A stretch of DNA of 34,535 bases from SIG565 sp045650565 (lineage in GTDB: Bacteria; Bacillota; Clostridia; Oscillospirales; Acutalibacteraceae): assembly GCA_045650565.1 (NCBI GenBank), contig JAZRRG010000031.1, forward strand, positions 1 to 34,535, written 5' to 3'. The notes beneath the pieces are model-generated. The model did no database searches, had not been told where the DNA came from, and saw only the letters and a list, made by a program, of their open reading frames with translations. Of the stretch, positions 1 to 6,627 are shown one piece after another. Position numbers and translations under genes: made by a program. The first letter of the stretch is position 1, and each line of letters begins with the position of its first letter.

Positions 1-1
1 T

Positions 2-244
2 AAACTTAAAGTTGTAAAAACGGACGGAACAAAACTGGTGATTATTGATGCTATAAAAAGAAATATACCGATTATAGTTTTATTACCAGTGGAAGCTCTT
101 TTGCTAATAACCAATAATAGACGAATTGGTGATATTTGGGCAAAAACCTCAATCGTTTACAATAACTGCAATATAAACAAAAGGAAAAATAAAATTTTGG
201 AGTGGAGACAAGGGGACGGTTCTCCTGTGTTGACGTTCTCTTAG
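2..244 (+). CDS. RDD-family membrane protein, C-terminal end (gene starts before the window)
   Basis: An open frame enters at base 2 and stops at 242-244, giving about 80 residues. It reads as the last part of an RDD-type membrane domain: a KVV-TDG strand, a hydrophobic segment (IIVLLPVEALLLI), then R-R-I-G-D-I-W-A-K-T followed by S-I-V, which matches the usual end of RDD domains (R-x-G-D-x-x-A-x-T). Residues after the domain (KRKNKILEWRQ then GDGSPVLTFS) are probably not ancestral, because the last ten or so codons lie inside the palindromic repeat at 210-240. No start can be given. The function of RDD proteins is mostly unknown; some relatives are linked to ion transport. Moderate confidence in the family and high confidence that the frame is real. 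Confidence 0.6.
   Translation, partial: KLKVVKTDGTKLVIIDAIKRNIPIIVLLPVEALLLITNNRRIGDIWAKTSIVYNNCNINKRKNKILEWRQGDGSPVLTFS
210..240. repeat. Short REP-like repeat (AGGGGACGG...GTTCTC)
   Basis: The stretch AGGGGACGGTTCTCCTGTG then TTGACGTTCTC carries two copies of GTTCTC/GGTTCTC and shares AGGGGACGG and GTTCTC with a second intergenic element at 2915-2938. Such G-rich GGGGACGG elements scatter in clostridial genomes. Here it forms the last codons of the RDD gene. Confidence 0.4.
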
Positions 245-261
245 GTTGTCAAAACAATAAA

Positions 262-293
262 CAAAAGCAGTCGGAATATTCCGACTGCTTTTG
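262..293 (+). terminator. Rho-independent terminator after the RDD gene
   Basis: Perfect inverted repeat CAAAAGCAGTCGGAA / TTCCGACTGCTTTTG with almost no loop, ending in TTTTG. It lies 18 bases after the RDD stop and separates that gene from the rpsB promoter. Confidence 0.75.
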
Positions 294-316
294 TGATAAA
301 AAATACCAAAAAACAC

Positions 317-345
317 TTGAAATCTATAAAGGTTTGTGATATAAT
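317..345 (+). promoter_or_regulatory. rpsB-tsf promoter
   Basis: -35 TTGAAA (317-322), 17-base spacer, -10 TATAAT (340-345). It predicts transcription from about 352 and a 5' leader of about 125 bases before rpsB. Confidence 0.8.
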
Positions 346-351
346 TTATCG

Positions 352-475
352 GCTGGGCTTATGCCTAGTTAATATTACACACATTCCGTTTGTTCAACGG
401 GCAGGTGATGTCGGCACTACACGGCATTCCCGAAACCTAAACGGGATGGAGGAAAAACCTCAGGAGGAAAAACAA
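352..475 (+). promoter_or_regulatory. Structured 5' leader of rpsB, candidate S2 autoregulatory leader
   Basis: Between promoter and start, five small hairpins follow one another: CTGGGC/GCCTAG (353-368), CCGTT/AACGG (386-400), ATGTCG/CGGCAT (408-427), TCCCG/CGGGA (428-446) and GAGG/CCTC (449-461). The last ends next to the AGGAGG ribosome binding site at 462-467. S2 represses its own operon through leader RNA in several bacteria, so this is a plausible autoregulatory leader. I could not match it to a known covariance model; the structures were folded by eye. Confidence 0.45.
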
Positions 476-1237
476 ATGGCAGTAGTATCAATGAAACAGT
501 TGCTTGAAGCAGGTGTTCATTTCGGACACCAGACAAGACGCTGGAACCCCAAAATGGCTCCGTATATCTTTACAGAGCGTAACGGCATCTACATTATCGA
601 CCTTCAGAAGACCGTTAAGAAGCTTAACGAGGCGTACACCTTCGCACGTGACATCGTAGCAAACGGCGGCGATATTCTTTTTGTAGGTACCAAAAAGCAG
701 GCACAGGATTCGGTTAAGGAGGAAGCTATCCGTTGCGAAATGCCTTTCGTAAACGCTCGTTGGCTCGGCGGTATGCTTACAAACTTCACCACTATCCGTG
801 GCAGAATTAGAAGACTCAAACAGCTTCGTGAGATGGAGGAGAACGGCACATTCGACCTTCTTCCCAAAAAGGAAGTTGCAGCACTTAAGCTTGAAATTGA
901 AAAGCTTGAAAAATTCCTTGGCGGTATCGAGAATATGACCAGAATTCCTGGCGCATTGTTCATCGTTGACCCCCGTAAAGAAAGAATTGCAGTTGCTGAA
1001 GCTAAAAAGCTCGGCATTCCGATTATCGCTATTTGCGATACAAACTGTGACCCTGATGAAGTTGATGCAGTTATCCCCGGTAACGATGATGCTATCCGTG
1101 CAGTAAAGCTCATTGCTGAAACCATCGCATCTGCAGTTATCGAAGCAAAGCAGGGCGAACAGGGCACTGAAGCAGTTGTTACTGAAGAAGCTACCGAAGA
1201 GGTAGTAGAAGAAGTAGCAGAAGAAACTGCTGAATAA
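476..1237 (+). CDS. rpsB: 30S ribosomal protein S2
   Basis: The product of 253 residues belongs to the small ribosomal subunit, where S2 binds late on the 30S body and helps dock S1 or its equivalents. The start MAVVSMKQLLEAGVHFGHQT is typical of S2, followed by RRWNPKMAPYIF, the coiled-coil region around EKLEKFLGGI, and the conserved RIPGALFIVDPRKE and IPGNDDAIRAVKL blocks. The open frame extends upstream to 293, but ATG 476 is chosen because AGGAGG ends eight bases before it and S2 homology begins there. The C-terminus is a low-complexity acidic tail rich in E, V and A, common in clostridial S2. tsf follows after 30 bases, the standard rpsB-tsf operon. Confidence 0.98.
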   Translation: MAVVSMKQLLEAGVHFGHQTRRWNPKMAPYIFTERNGIYIIDLQKTVKKLNEAYTFARDIVANGGDILFVGTKKQAQDSVKEEAIRCEMPFVNARWLGGMLTNFTTIRGRIRRLKQLREMEENGTFDLLPKKEVAALKLEIEKLEKFLGGIENMTRIPGALFIVDPRKERIAVAEAKKLGIPIIAICDTNCDPDEVDAVIPGNDDAIRAVKLIAETIASAVIEAKQGEQGTEAVVTEEATEEVVEEVAEETAE

Positions 1238-1267
1238 TTTACAATTATCTTTTAGGAGGAAAATATT

Positions 1268-2179
1268 ATGGCTTTTACAGCAAAAGATGTACAGGCTTTG
1301 CGTGAAAAGACCGGCTGCGGTATGATGGACTGTAAAAAGGCACTTACCGAGTGCAACGGTGATATGGATGCAGCGGTGGATTTTCTCAGAGAGAAGGGTC
1401 TTGCTTCCCAAGCTAAAAAGGCAGGCAGAATTGCTGCTGAAGGTACTGTTTGTGCTATCGTAAAAGGCGGTGTTGGCGCAGTTCTCGAAATGAATGCTGA
1501 AACCGACTTCGTTGCTAATGGCGAGCCCTTCAAGGCGTTGGCCGAAAAAATTACAAATATTGTTATTGACCAAAACCCTGCAGACTTAGATGCACTTCTC
1601 AAGTGTGCTGAGGGCGGTCAAACTGTTGAGGAGATGGTACAGGAGTTGTTCCTTGCCATTCGTGAGAACATCAAGGTTCGCCGTTTTGCTCGTTTTGAGG
1701 GCAAAATGGTATCTTATATCCACAGCGGCGGTAAAATCGGCGTTATGGTTAAGTTTGATACCGATTTAGCAGCTGACAATGCGGACTTTATTGCAATGGG
1801 TAAAAATGTAGCAATGCAAATTGCCGCTATGAACCCTGCTTACCTTGACCCCGCTTCAGTTCCTGCAGAGGTGTTAGAGCGTGAAAAGGAAATCCTCGTT
1901 GCTCAAATGAAGGAAGACCCCAAAATGGCTAACAAGCCCGATGCAGTTCTTGGCAAAATCGTTGAGGGTAAAATCGGCAAATACTACAAGGAAAACTGCC
2001 TCGTTGAGCAGCAGTACGTTATTGATGGCGATTTAACCGTTGGTAAGTATGTTGAGTCGGTTGCAAAGGAGCTTGGCGCTAATCTTAAAATTGATTCGTT
2101 TGTTCGTTTTGAAAAAGGCGAGGGAATTGAGAAACGTGTTGATGATTTCGCTTCCGAAGTTGCTAATATGGTAAAATAA
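1268..2179 (+). CDS. tsf: Translation elongation factor Ts
   Basis: EF-Ts (303 residues) is the nucleotide exchange factor that releases GDP from EF-Tu. The N-terminal UBA-like module (MAFTAKDVQALREKTGCGMM then DCKKAL) is immediately recognisable, and the EF-Tu contact motif TDFVAN follows at about residue 80. The second core domain is present, so the protein is the usual full-length single-repeat bacterial form. ATG 1268 has TTAGGAGGA seven bases upstream. The gene shares a transcript with rpsB and ends at the hairpin at 2192-2224. Confidence 0.98.
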   Translation: MAFTAKDVQALREKTGCGMMDCKKALTECNGDMDAAVDFLREKGLASQAKKAGRIAAEGTVCAIVKGGVGAVLEMNAETDFVANGEPFKALAEKITNIVIDQNPADLDALLKCAEGGQTVEEMVQELFLAIRENIKVRRFARFEGKMVSYIHSGGKIGVMVKFDTDLAADNADFIAMGKNVAMQIAAMNPAYLDPASVPAEVLEREKEILVAQMKEDPKMANKPDAVLGKIVEGKIGKYYKENCLVEQQYVIDGDLTVGKYVESVAKELGANLKIDSFVRFEKGEGIEKRVDDFASEVANMVK

Positions 2180-2191
2180 AAAGCTAAATTT

Positions 2192-2224
2192 AAACACCGC
2201 AGTAAAAACTGCGGTGTTTTTTTT
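2192..2224 (+). terminator. Terminator of rpsB-tsf
   Basis: AAACACCGCAGT / ACTGCGGTGTTT hairpin with an AAAA loop followed by a run of T, 12 bases after the tsf stop. Confidence 0.9.
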
Positions 2225-2245
2225 GGTGGAGGCGAGGGGAGTCGA
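2224..2245 (-). repeat. Copy of the tmRNA 3' end (att-like direct repeat)
   Basis: These 22 bases are identical to 2529-2550, the last 22 bases of ssrA including the encoded CCA, in the same orientation. The match stops sharply after base 2245. A direct copy of a tRNA or tmRNA 3' end downstream of the gene is the classic trace of tyrosine-recombinase integration. No integrase is present in the window. Confidence 0.6.
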
Positions 2246-2528
2246 CGTCTGCTGGGCATACTACTGGCTTGGACACCCAACGCTTTGCGTTCGGTACCGC
2301 CCTTCGCCGCTTTGTGCTAAAAAACAGTCAACCGGACTATTTTTTTTACGCCCAAACCCTCTCGGGTTTGACTCCACATAACATTTCAAATGCAAAAATA
2401 AAAGCACCATCTTTCGATGATGCTTTTATTTTTGGTGGAGCATACCGCACAGCACCCGAACTCACGTCCCGTGGTACAAACTTTAGATTCGCACAAACTT
2501 GGACGGATTGGGTGTGGCAGCTTGCCAC
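2246..2528. other. Gene-free stretch between the two tmRNA 3'-end copies
   Basis: No convincing gene lies here. Besides the ssrA terminator it contains a mini-hairpin AACGC/GCGTT (2279-2291), a third GGTGGAG (2434-2440) directly after a T-run, and a distant inverted pair ACACCCAA (2273-2280) / TTGGGTGT (2509-2516). Open frames crossing it run on into tmRNA and are not believed. Confidence 0.5.
2394..2433 (-). terminator. Terminator for smpB-ssrA
   Basis: Near-perfect hairpin AAAATAAAAGCA-C-C-ATC / GAT-G-A-TGCTTTTATTTT with one mismatch and a TTTC loop. Read on the minus strand it ends in a T-rich tail, about 95 bases after the mature tmRNA 3' end. It is symmetric enough to act on the plus strand too. 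Confidence 0.7.
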
Positions 2529-2875
2529 TGGTGGAGGCGAGGGGAGTCGAACCCCTGTCCAAAAATCAATTCCCAAGACCTTCTCCGAGTGCAGATGCTT
2601 CTTTGATTTTCCAAATTGGTCCGTTAAGCATCAAACTGACCATATTGGTAGCCCTTTAAAGCGTGACACCGTACAGGACTCTCGGGTGTTCACGTTCTCC
2701 GCTAATCGACGCCCTTGTGGGACCGCGGAACTTCCCACTTGGACGGCTGCCTAATTAGGCAGCAAGTGCAACTTTATTGTTGTCAATTAATTTTAAAATT
2801 GCGGCTTTTAAAGCGGTACCGCACCGCTACTCGCTTATCTTGGTTCAAAATCCCTGTCGAAACCTTTACGCCCCC
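2529..2875 (-). ncRNA. ssrA: Transfer-messenger RNA (tmRNA, 10Sa RNA)
   Basis: The 347-base RNA rescues stalled ribosomes by acting first as tRNA-Ala and then as a short mRNA. On the minus strand the 5' end GGGGGCG pairs with CGCCTCC at the 3' end to make a seven-base-pair acceptor stem, followed by A and an encoded CCA. The 5' part has the conserved GGTTTCGACAGGGATTTTGA block; the T-arm reads GGGGTTCGACTCCCC. Pseudoknot 1 is visible (GCGGT/ACCGC with loop GCGG pairing to the CCGC of AAAAGCCGC). The tag frame follows. smpB, encoding its protein partner, lies 76 bases upstream on the same strand, so the pair may be co-transcribed and then processed. Confidence 0.96.
2755..2784 (-). other. tmRNA proteolysis-tag reading frame, (A)DNNKVALAA
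   Basis: Within ssrA the frame GAC AAC AAT AAA GTT GCA then CTT GCT GCC TAA encodes DNNKVALAA and a stop. The ALAA ending is the ClpXP/ClpAP signal, and D-N/D-N beginnings are usual in clostridial tags, which is why GAC rather than the GCA six codons upstream is taken as the resume codon. A palindrome (GCTGCCTAATTAGGCAGC, 2746-2763) spans the stop, as in other tmRNAs. Confidence 0.75.
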
Positions 2876-2881
2876 GTATTT

Positions 2882-2909
2882 AAAGTAAAAAGTAATAGTG
2901 AATAGTGAA
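2882..2909 (-). promoter_or_regulatory. Possible ssrA promoter
   Basis: On the minus strand TTCACT (2909-2904), 16 bases, TACTTT (2887-2882), then six bases to the mature 5' end. It is weak and overlaps a simple AGTGAATAGTGAA repeat; ssrA may instead be read from the smpB promoter. Confidence 0.3.
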
Positions 2910-2914
2910 GAGGT

Positions 2915-2938
2915 AGGGGACGGCGTTCTCGACGTCCC
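2915..2938. repeat. REP-like palindrome between smpB and ssrA
   Basis: GGGACG (2917-2922) and CGTCCC (2933-2938) form a hairpin that extends inward by CG/CG across one mismatch. It shares AGGGGACGG and GTTCTC with the repeat at 210-240 and is preceded by the short tandem AATAGTGAATAGTGAA (about 2894-2909). Confidence 0.45.
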
Positions 2939-2951
2939 GAATCTCTAAAAT

Positions 2952-3410
2952 TTAGTGATTTTGCTCTTTGATGGCTCGTGCTATATCACGGTCGGCATCA
3001 CGCTTTGCGGCAACAGCACGCTTATCGTAAAGCTTTTTACCCTTGCAAAGACCGACCTGCACCTTGACGAGTGAACCCTTAAAATAAATTGATAGGGGAA
3101 CAAGCGTTAGTCCTTGCTGTTGCACTAAAGAACCTAGTCGCACAATTTCACGCTTATGCATAAGCAGTTTTCTCGCACGCATTGGCTCCTTGTTAAATAT
3201 ATTGCCCTGCTCGTATGGACTTATGTGCATTTGCTTAATAATCAACTCGCCGTTATCAACACTACACCATGCATCCTTTAAATTAACACCGCCACCTCGT
3301 ATTGATTTTATTTCGGTGCCGAAAAGAGAAATTCCGGCTTCAAAGCTTTCAACCACAAAATATTCGTGGAATGCTTTTCTATTTGTTGTAATTGTTTTGG
3401 TGTTTTCCAC
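2952..3410 (-). CDS. smpB: SsrA-binding protein SmpB
   Basis: SmpB (152 residues) binds the tRNA-like part of tmRNA and carries it into the A site of stalled ribosomes, where its C-terminal tail enters the mRNA channel. The family hallmarks are in order: NRKAFHEYFVVESFEAGISL, GTEIKSIRGGGVNLKDAWC, the HISPYEQGN loop, and the C-terminal LCKGKKLYDKR with AAKRDADRDIARAIK, the basic tail. The start is GTG at 3410, supported by AAGGAGAG about eight bases upstream; no better ATG exists. It has its own promoter just upstream and ssrA just downstream, so RNA and protein partner are encoded side by side. Confidence 0.97.
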   Translation of the reverse strand: MENTKTITTNRKAFHEYFVVESFEAGISLFGTEIKSIRGGGVNLKDAWCSVDNGELIIKQMHISPYEQGNIFNKEPMRARKLLMHKREIVRLGSLVQQQGLTLVPLSIYFKGSLVKVQVGLCKGKKLYDKRAVAAKRDADRDIARAIKEQNH

Positions 3411-3443
3411 CGTTTTCTCTCCTTTCGTGAGTTTAGGGTAATG

Positions 3444-3472
3444 AGAATAACATAATATTGAAAAAAAGTCAA
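3444..3472 (-). promoter_or_regulatory. smpB promoter
   Basis: Minus strand: -35 TTGACT (3472-3467), 17-base spacer, -10 TATTCT (3449-3444). It fills the gap between the amidase gene and smpB, so smpB need not be read through from the amidase. Confidence 0.75.
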
Positions 3473-3479
3473 GGGGAAT

Positions 3480-5501
3480 TTACTGGATAGATTGGAAATA
3501 ATCTAAAATACCGTCACATAATGCCTGTGCTTTCTTTTCAACCGTCTGGGACTCTATAGCAGTATTATAATCGTGAGCGTTTGTTAAAAATCCGTTCTCG
3601 GTGAGCACGACTGGGCAATAGGTCATTCGTGCCATAAAGTAATAATGAAAACGAACATCCCAGTCCCGTATAAATACTCCGGTATTATCCATACGTGTAT
3701 CTATAAAATCGGTTGCCGTTTTTGAAAACGGTGTGAAGTGATAGGCACCAAAACCGCTTTGTGATGTACCGGAATCGTGGTGTATTGCGATGCAGTAGTC
3801 GGCATCAGCTGCACGTAGCATATCCTGCTTGTCGGGCGGGTTTACGGTAGAATCATCGGTTCTTGACATAATAACGGTAGCGCCGAGCAACTCAAGCTTT
3901 TCCTTGAGTTTATTTGCTAATCTTAGATTACAAACGGCTTCTCGGTTAGCGTAGGATAGTCCCGTTGCACCGGCATCTGTTCCGCCGTGACCTACGTCTA
4001 TAAATATGCGTGTGCCTGAAAGTGTGTTCTCACTTTCAAGCTTTGCAGGATGCAAAAACTTAAAGGTGAGTTTGCCTTCATCATCATAAAAAGCATCCCA
4101 TCCGTAAAATCCGCCCGTCTTTTTAAGGTGTAGGCGCAGTGTGTAATCATACTCATTTTTGATAATTTCGGCCGATGCAAAGATAGGGTGGTCGGCGGGA
4201 ATTTCTACCGTACCCGTAAATAGCGTTGCATAGCAAAATGTAATATCTATATATGAATATGTAACATAATCAAAGGTGTAATCTTGATATTTTTCACTTG
4301 TGTATTTTTGATTAAGGATATCAAAATAAAACGGTGCCTTCCAAAGACAATCAAATTTTATGTAGGTATACCGTTCGCCTGTATCAATGTTAGAAAATGT
4401 TATTTCGTTATGGTCGGGAAGGGTGCCGAGCTTTGTTTCGGTTACAGCCCTTTTATAGCTTTTGCCATTGTATGTGTTAAGATAAACACGCCTTCCGCAG
4501 CGCAGTAATACATATTCGTTATTGTTATCGATTATTGTGCCCTCAGCACAGTAATCCATAGTCCCCTCGGGTAAATAATTGTTGGTTGGGCGTGAGCAAT
4601 CATCGGTGTTGTTGCCGTTAAAGGTTTCAGCATAGGAATTAACTATTGTCGCCACAATTCCAGAGCCAACATCCATATATCTGCCGCCTTGAGGTGTTAC
4701 GGCAGGGTCGGTGTCCTTGATAGTACTGCTCTTTTTAACGGTGATTGAACCCGATGAGCATTGCTCTGTGATACCGTTATATGTGGCTTTAAATTTAACC
4801 TTACCCATAGTGGTATCGGTGCGCTTGTCCTTAGGCAGCGTAAAAGACCCCGAAAACACCGAGAAGGTTTCGTCACCCTGTAGCTCTTCATCCTGCTTAT
4901 TTTGTTTGGTAAGCGTTATTGTTTGACCCGAAAAGGTAGCTGTAACCTTACTGCCTGAACGGGCGGTTACATTAACAACAAAGGTGGAACCGCTGTTGTA
5001 TTTTTGGGCACTTTTCGGAGTATAATCCTCGATAACAACATATTGATATGTAACCGTATATGTTTTGGTTATATCCCCGTTTTTAACGGTTACGGTGTTT
5101 TTACCGGGGGTTAGCGCTACTGTGTGGGTAAACATACCGTTTTCATCACGTTCGATTTCTTCGCCGTTTATGGTTAGCGGTAAATCAGCAATAGAACTAC
5201 CCGCAAAAACTGCGCTGGGTTTTTTTGTTGTGAAATTTCCTTGGGTGGGAGAGGCAAGGGCGAATTCATATTCGGGCACGGGCTCATATTCGGGCTCGGG
5301 CACGGGCTCAACACTTGGCGCCGAGGCGGAAACCTCAGAATCGGCAGAGGAGTTGTTATTCTCGTTATTACTTTGGTTATTATTTTGCATAGTAATTGAT
5401 ATCAGCACAATACCTATAATCAGAAGCACTGATATTAACCCTATAATCAGCGCCTTGTTTTTACCAAGCACAAATTTGAAATTTCCCTTTAAAAAAGACA
5501 T
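3480..5501 (-). CDS. Membrane-anchored N-acetylmuramoyl-L-alanine amidase (Amidase_3)
   Basis: The C-terminal ~180 residues form a zinc amidase of the Amidase_3/LytC type, which cuts the bond between muramic acid and the first L-alanine of the stem peptide. Zinc ligands are seen in DVGHGG (about residue 505), NREAV (about 521) and AIHHD (about 574), and the catalytic glutamate in LTENGF (about 635). The N-terminus has one membrane helix (ALIIGLISVLLIIGIVLISI), an N/S-rich linker with a V-P-E-P-E-Y repeat, then Ig-like beta domains (PGKNTVTVKNGD), so it is tethered outside the cell. The frame opens at 5549, but ATG 5501 (MSFLKGNF) is preferred: the upstream ATG has no ribosome site and falls before the predicted transcription start. 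Length 673 residues, long for the family because of the middle region, which I do not recognise further. Confidence 0.85.
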   Translation of the reverse strand: MSFLKGNFKFVLGKNKALIIGLISVLLIIGIVLISITMQNNNQSNNENNNSSADSEVSASAPSVEPVPEPEYEPVPEYEFALASPTQGNFTTKKPSAVFAGSSIADLPLTINGEEIERDENGMFTHTVALTPGKNTVTVKNGDITKTYTVTYQYVVIEDYTPKSAQKYNSGSTFVVNVTARSGSKVTATFSGQTITLTKQNKQDEELQGDETFSVFSGSFTLPKDKRTDTTMGKVKFKATYNGITEQCSSGSITVKKSSTIKDTDPAVTPQGGRYMDVGSGIVATIVNSYAETFNGNNTDDCSRPTNNYLPEGTMDYCAEGTIIDNNNEYVLLRCGRRVYLNTYNGKSYKRAVTETKLGTLPDHNEITFSNIDTGERYTYIKFDCLWKAPFYFDILNQKYTSEKYQDYTFDYVTYSYIDITFCYATLFTGTVEIPADHPIFASAEIIKNEYDYTLRLHLKKTGGFYGWDAFYDDEGKLTFKFLHPAKLESENTLSGTRIFIDVGHGGTDAGATGLSYANREAVCNLRLANKLKEKLELLGATVIMSRTDDSTVNPPDKQDMLRAADADYCIAIHHDSGTSQSGFGAYHFTPFSKTATDFIDTRMDNTGVFIRDWDVRFHYYFMARMTYCPVVLTENGFLTNAHDYNTAIESQTVEKKAQALCDGILDYFQSIQ

Positions 5502-5539
5502 TATTAAAAATCCCCATATAATAAAAATTGTTAAATATA

Positions 5540-5568
5540 ATTTTAACATAGTTTTGTTTTAAATGCAA
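5540..5568 (-). promoter_or_regulatory. Amidase gene promoter
   Basis: Minus strand: -35 TTGCAT (5568-5563), 17-base spacer, -10 TAAAAT (5545-5540), predicting a start near 5533, about 32 bases before ATG 5501. Confidence 0.6.
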
Positions 5569-5610
5569 GAAACGAAAACGAGTGCATATTTTACCACTTT
5601 ACGCATAAAA

Positions 5611-5649
5611 AGTGCATAAATATGCAATAAATTAGCAATAAATTGCATA
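5611..5649. promoter_or_regulatory. Paired ArgR-like operator in the divergent intergenic region
   Basis: Two palindromes lie side by side: TGCATAAATATGCA (5613-5626), which fits the ARG-box pattern TGnAT-WWWW-ATnCA, and GCAATAAATTGC (5635-5646). Their centres are 21 bp apart, as in paired ARG boxes of E. coli. They sit upstream of the amino acid transporter promoter and near the amidase promoter. The assignment to ArgR is inferred. Confidence 0.45.
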
Positions 5650-5684
5650 AAATCTGAAAATTTTAAAAAAATATGTAAAAACAC

Positions 5685-5713
5685 TTGCATTTTTATTGAT
5701 ATAGTGGTATAGT
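5685..5713 (+). promoter_or_regulatory. Promoter of the amino acid ABC transporter operon
   Basis: -35 TTGCAT (5685-5690), 17-base spacer, -10 TATAGT (5708-5713), start of transcription near 5720, about 27 bases before the first gene. Confidence 0.75.
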
Positions 5714-5746
5714 ATATTTACCGAATAAATTTTAGGAGGAAATATT

Positions 5747-6547
5747 ATGAAAAAGATTATAGCACTTACATTAGCACTTCTTATGATAGTTGCTTGCTTT
5801 GCAGGCTGCGGCGCTAAAAAGGATGATAACAAATTAGTTATGGCAACAAACGCTGCATTCCCACCCTATGAGTATAAGGATGATGGCGGCAATTTCGCAG
5901 GTATAGATGTTGAAATTGCAGAATTGATTGCTAAAGAGCTCGGTCTTGAGCTTGAAATCGTAGATATTGATTTCGGCGCAATCATCGCAGGTGTTGAAAC
6001 AGGCAAGTATGATATCGGTATGGCAGGTCTTACTGTTACTGATGAGAGAAAGTTAAGTGTAAACTTTACTGATTCTTATGCTACAGGTATTCAGTCAGTT
6101 ATCGTAAAGGCCGATAGTGAGTATGCTTCTTTTGAAGATTTCTATACCGGCTTTGATGCTGATGGTGACCCGGAAGGCGTTAAGGATGGCATCAAAATTG
6201 GTGTTCAGCAGGATACAACAGGTGATATCTATTCATCCGATGTGCCTAAAAAATGGGGCTTTGGTGAGGATAACGTTGAGCGTTATAAAACAGGTGCTGA
6301 CGCTGTAGAAGCTCTCAAAACCGGTAAGGTTACCGCTGTTATTATCGATAATGAACCCGCAAAATCTTTCGTAAACGCAAATGATGGTCTTAAAATTCTT
6401 GATGGCTCCTATGCTGAAGAAGATTATGCAATTGCTATCAACAAGGCAGATACAGAGCTTTTAGAGAAGGTTAATGCAGCCCTTAAAAAGCTTACCGAGG
6501 ATGGCTCGATAGCTAAAATCGTTAACAAGTATATCCCTGCTAACTAA
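5747..6547 (+). CDS. Polar amino acid ABC transporter, substrate-binding lipoprotein
   Basis: This family 3 periplasmic-binding-type protein (266 residues) captures an amino acid outside the membrane and delivers it to the permease encoded next. It starts with a lipoprotein signal (MKKIIALTLALLMIVACFAG then C), so it is lipid-anchored. The first lobe has the typical NAAFPPYEYKDDGGNFAGID and VEIAELIAKELGL blocks, then GKYDIGMAGLTVTDERKLSV, the ligand-contact area with the R-K pair usual for alpha-carboxylate binding. The exact substrate cannot be read; neighbouring ArgR-like sites hint at arginine or a related amino acid. TTAGGAGGA precedes the ATG. A hairpin after the gene probably makes this subunit more abundant than the others. 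Confidence 0.92.
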   Translation: MKKIIALTLALLMIVACFAGCGAKKDDNKLVMATNAAFPPYEYKDDGGNFAGIDVEIAELIAKELGLELEIVDIDFGAIIAGVETGKYDIGMAGLTVTDERKLSVNFTDSYATGIQSVIVKADSEYASFEDFYTGFDADGDPEGVKDGIKIGVQQDTTGDIYSSDVPKKWGFGEDNVERYKTGADAVEALKTGKVTAVIIDNEPAKSFVNANDGLKILDGSYAEEDYAIAINKADTELLEKVNAALKKLTEDGSIAKIVNKYIPAN

Positions 6548-6577
6548 TACGAGAAATAATCTAATTTCAATTAACCG

Positions 6578-6602
6578 AAAGGGCGGTTCTTACCGCCCTT
6601 TT
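6578..6602 (+). terminator. Intra-operon terminator/attenuator
   Basis: AAAGGGCGGT / ACCGCCCTTT, ten base pairs with a TCTT loop and a short T-run, between the binding-protein and permease genes. It probably lowers read-through or stabilises the upstream mRNA, as in many binding-protein operons. Confidence 0.75.
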
Positions 6603-6627
6603 AAACTGTTTTAAAGGAGCCGTAATA

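Noticed and set aside
488..1573. Long open frame (361 codons) antisense to rpsB and tsf
   Set aside because: It mirrors two highly conserved genes, its composition is rich in Cys, Asn, Phe and Ser as expected of an antisense shadow, and it lacks a ribosome site.
2430..2475. Possible tRNA 3' end (TGGTGGAG...) on the minus strand
   Set aside because: No T-arm, anticodon stem or acceptor partner could be folded; it is better explained as a remnant of the repeated tmRNA end.
2269..2754. Plus-strand frame of 161 codons across the ssrA region
   Set aside because: Most of it is the complement of the tmRNA gene, and the rest is the repeat scar; no start signal or protein family is recognisable.
2755..2802. 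Longer tmRNA tag starting at GCA (AILKLIDNNKVALAA)
   Set aside because: In frame, but GCA would overlap the 3' end of pseudoknot 1; the clostridial pattern of short D-N-type tags favours GAC at 2784-2782.
5501..5549. Upstream start of the amidase at 5549
   Set aside because: No ribosome site, and the codons fall between or before the predicted promoter boxes and transcription start; ATG 5501 fits better.
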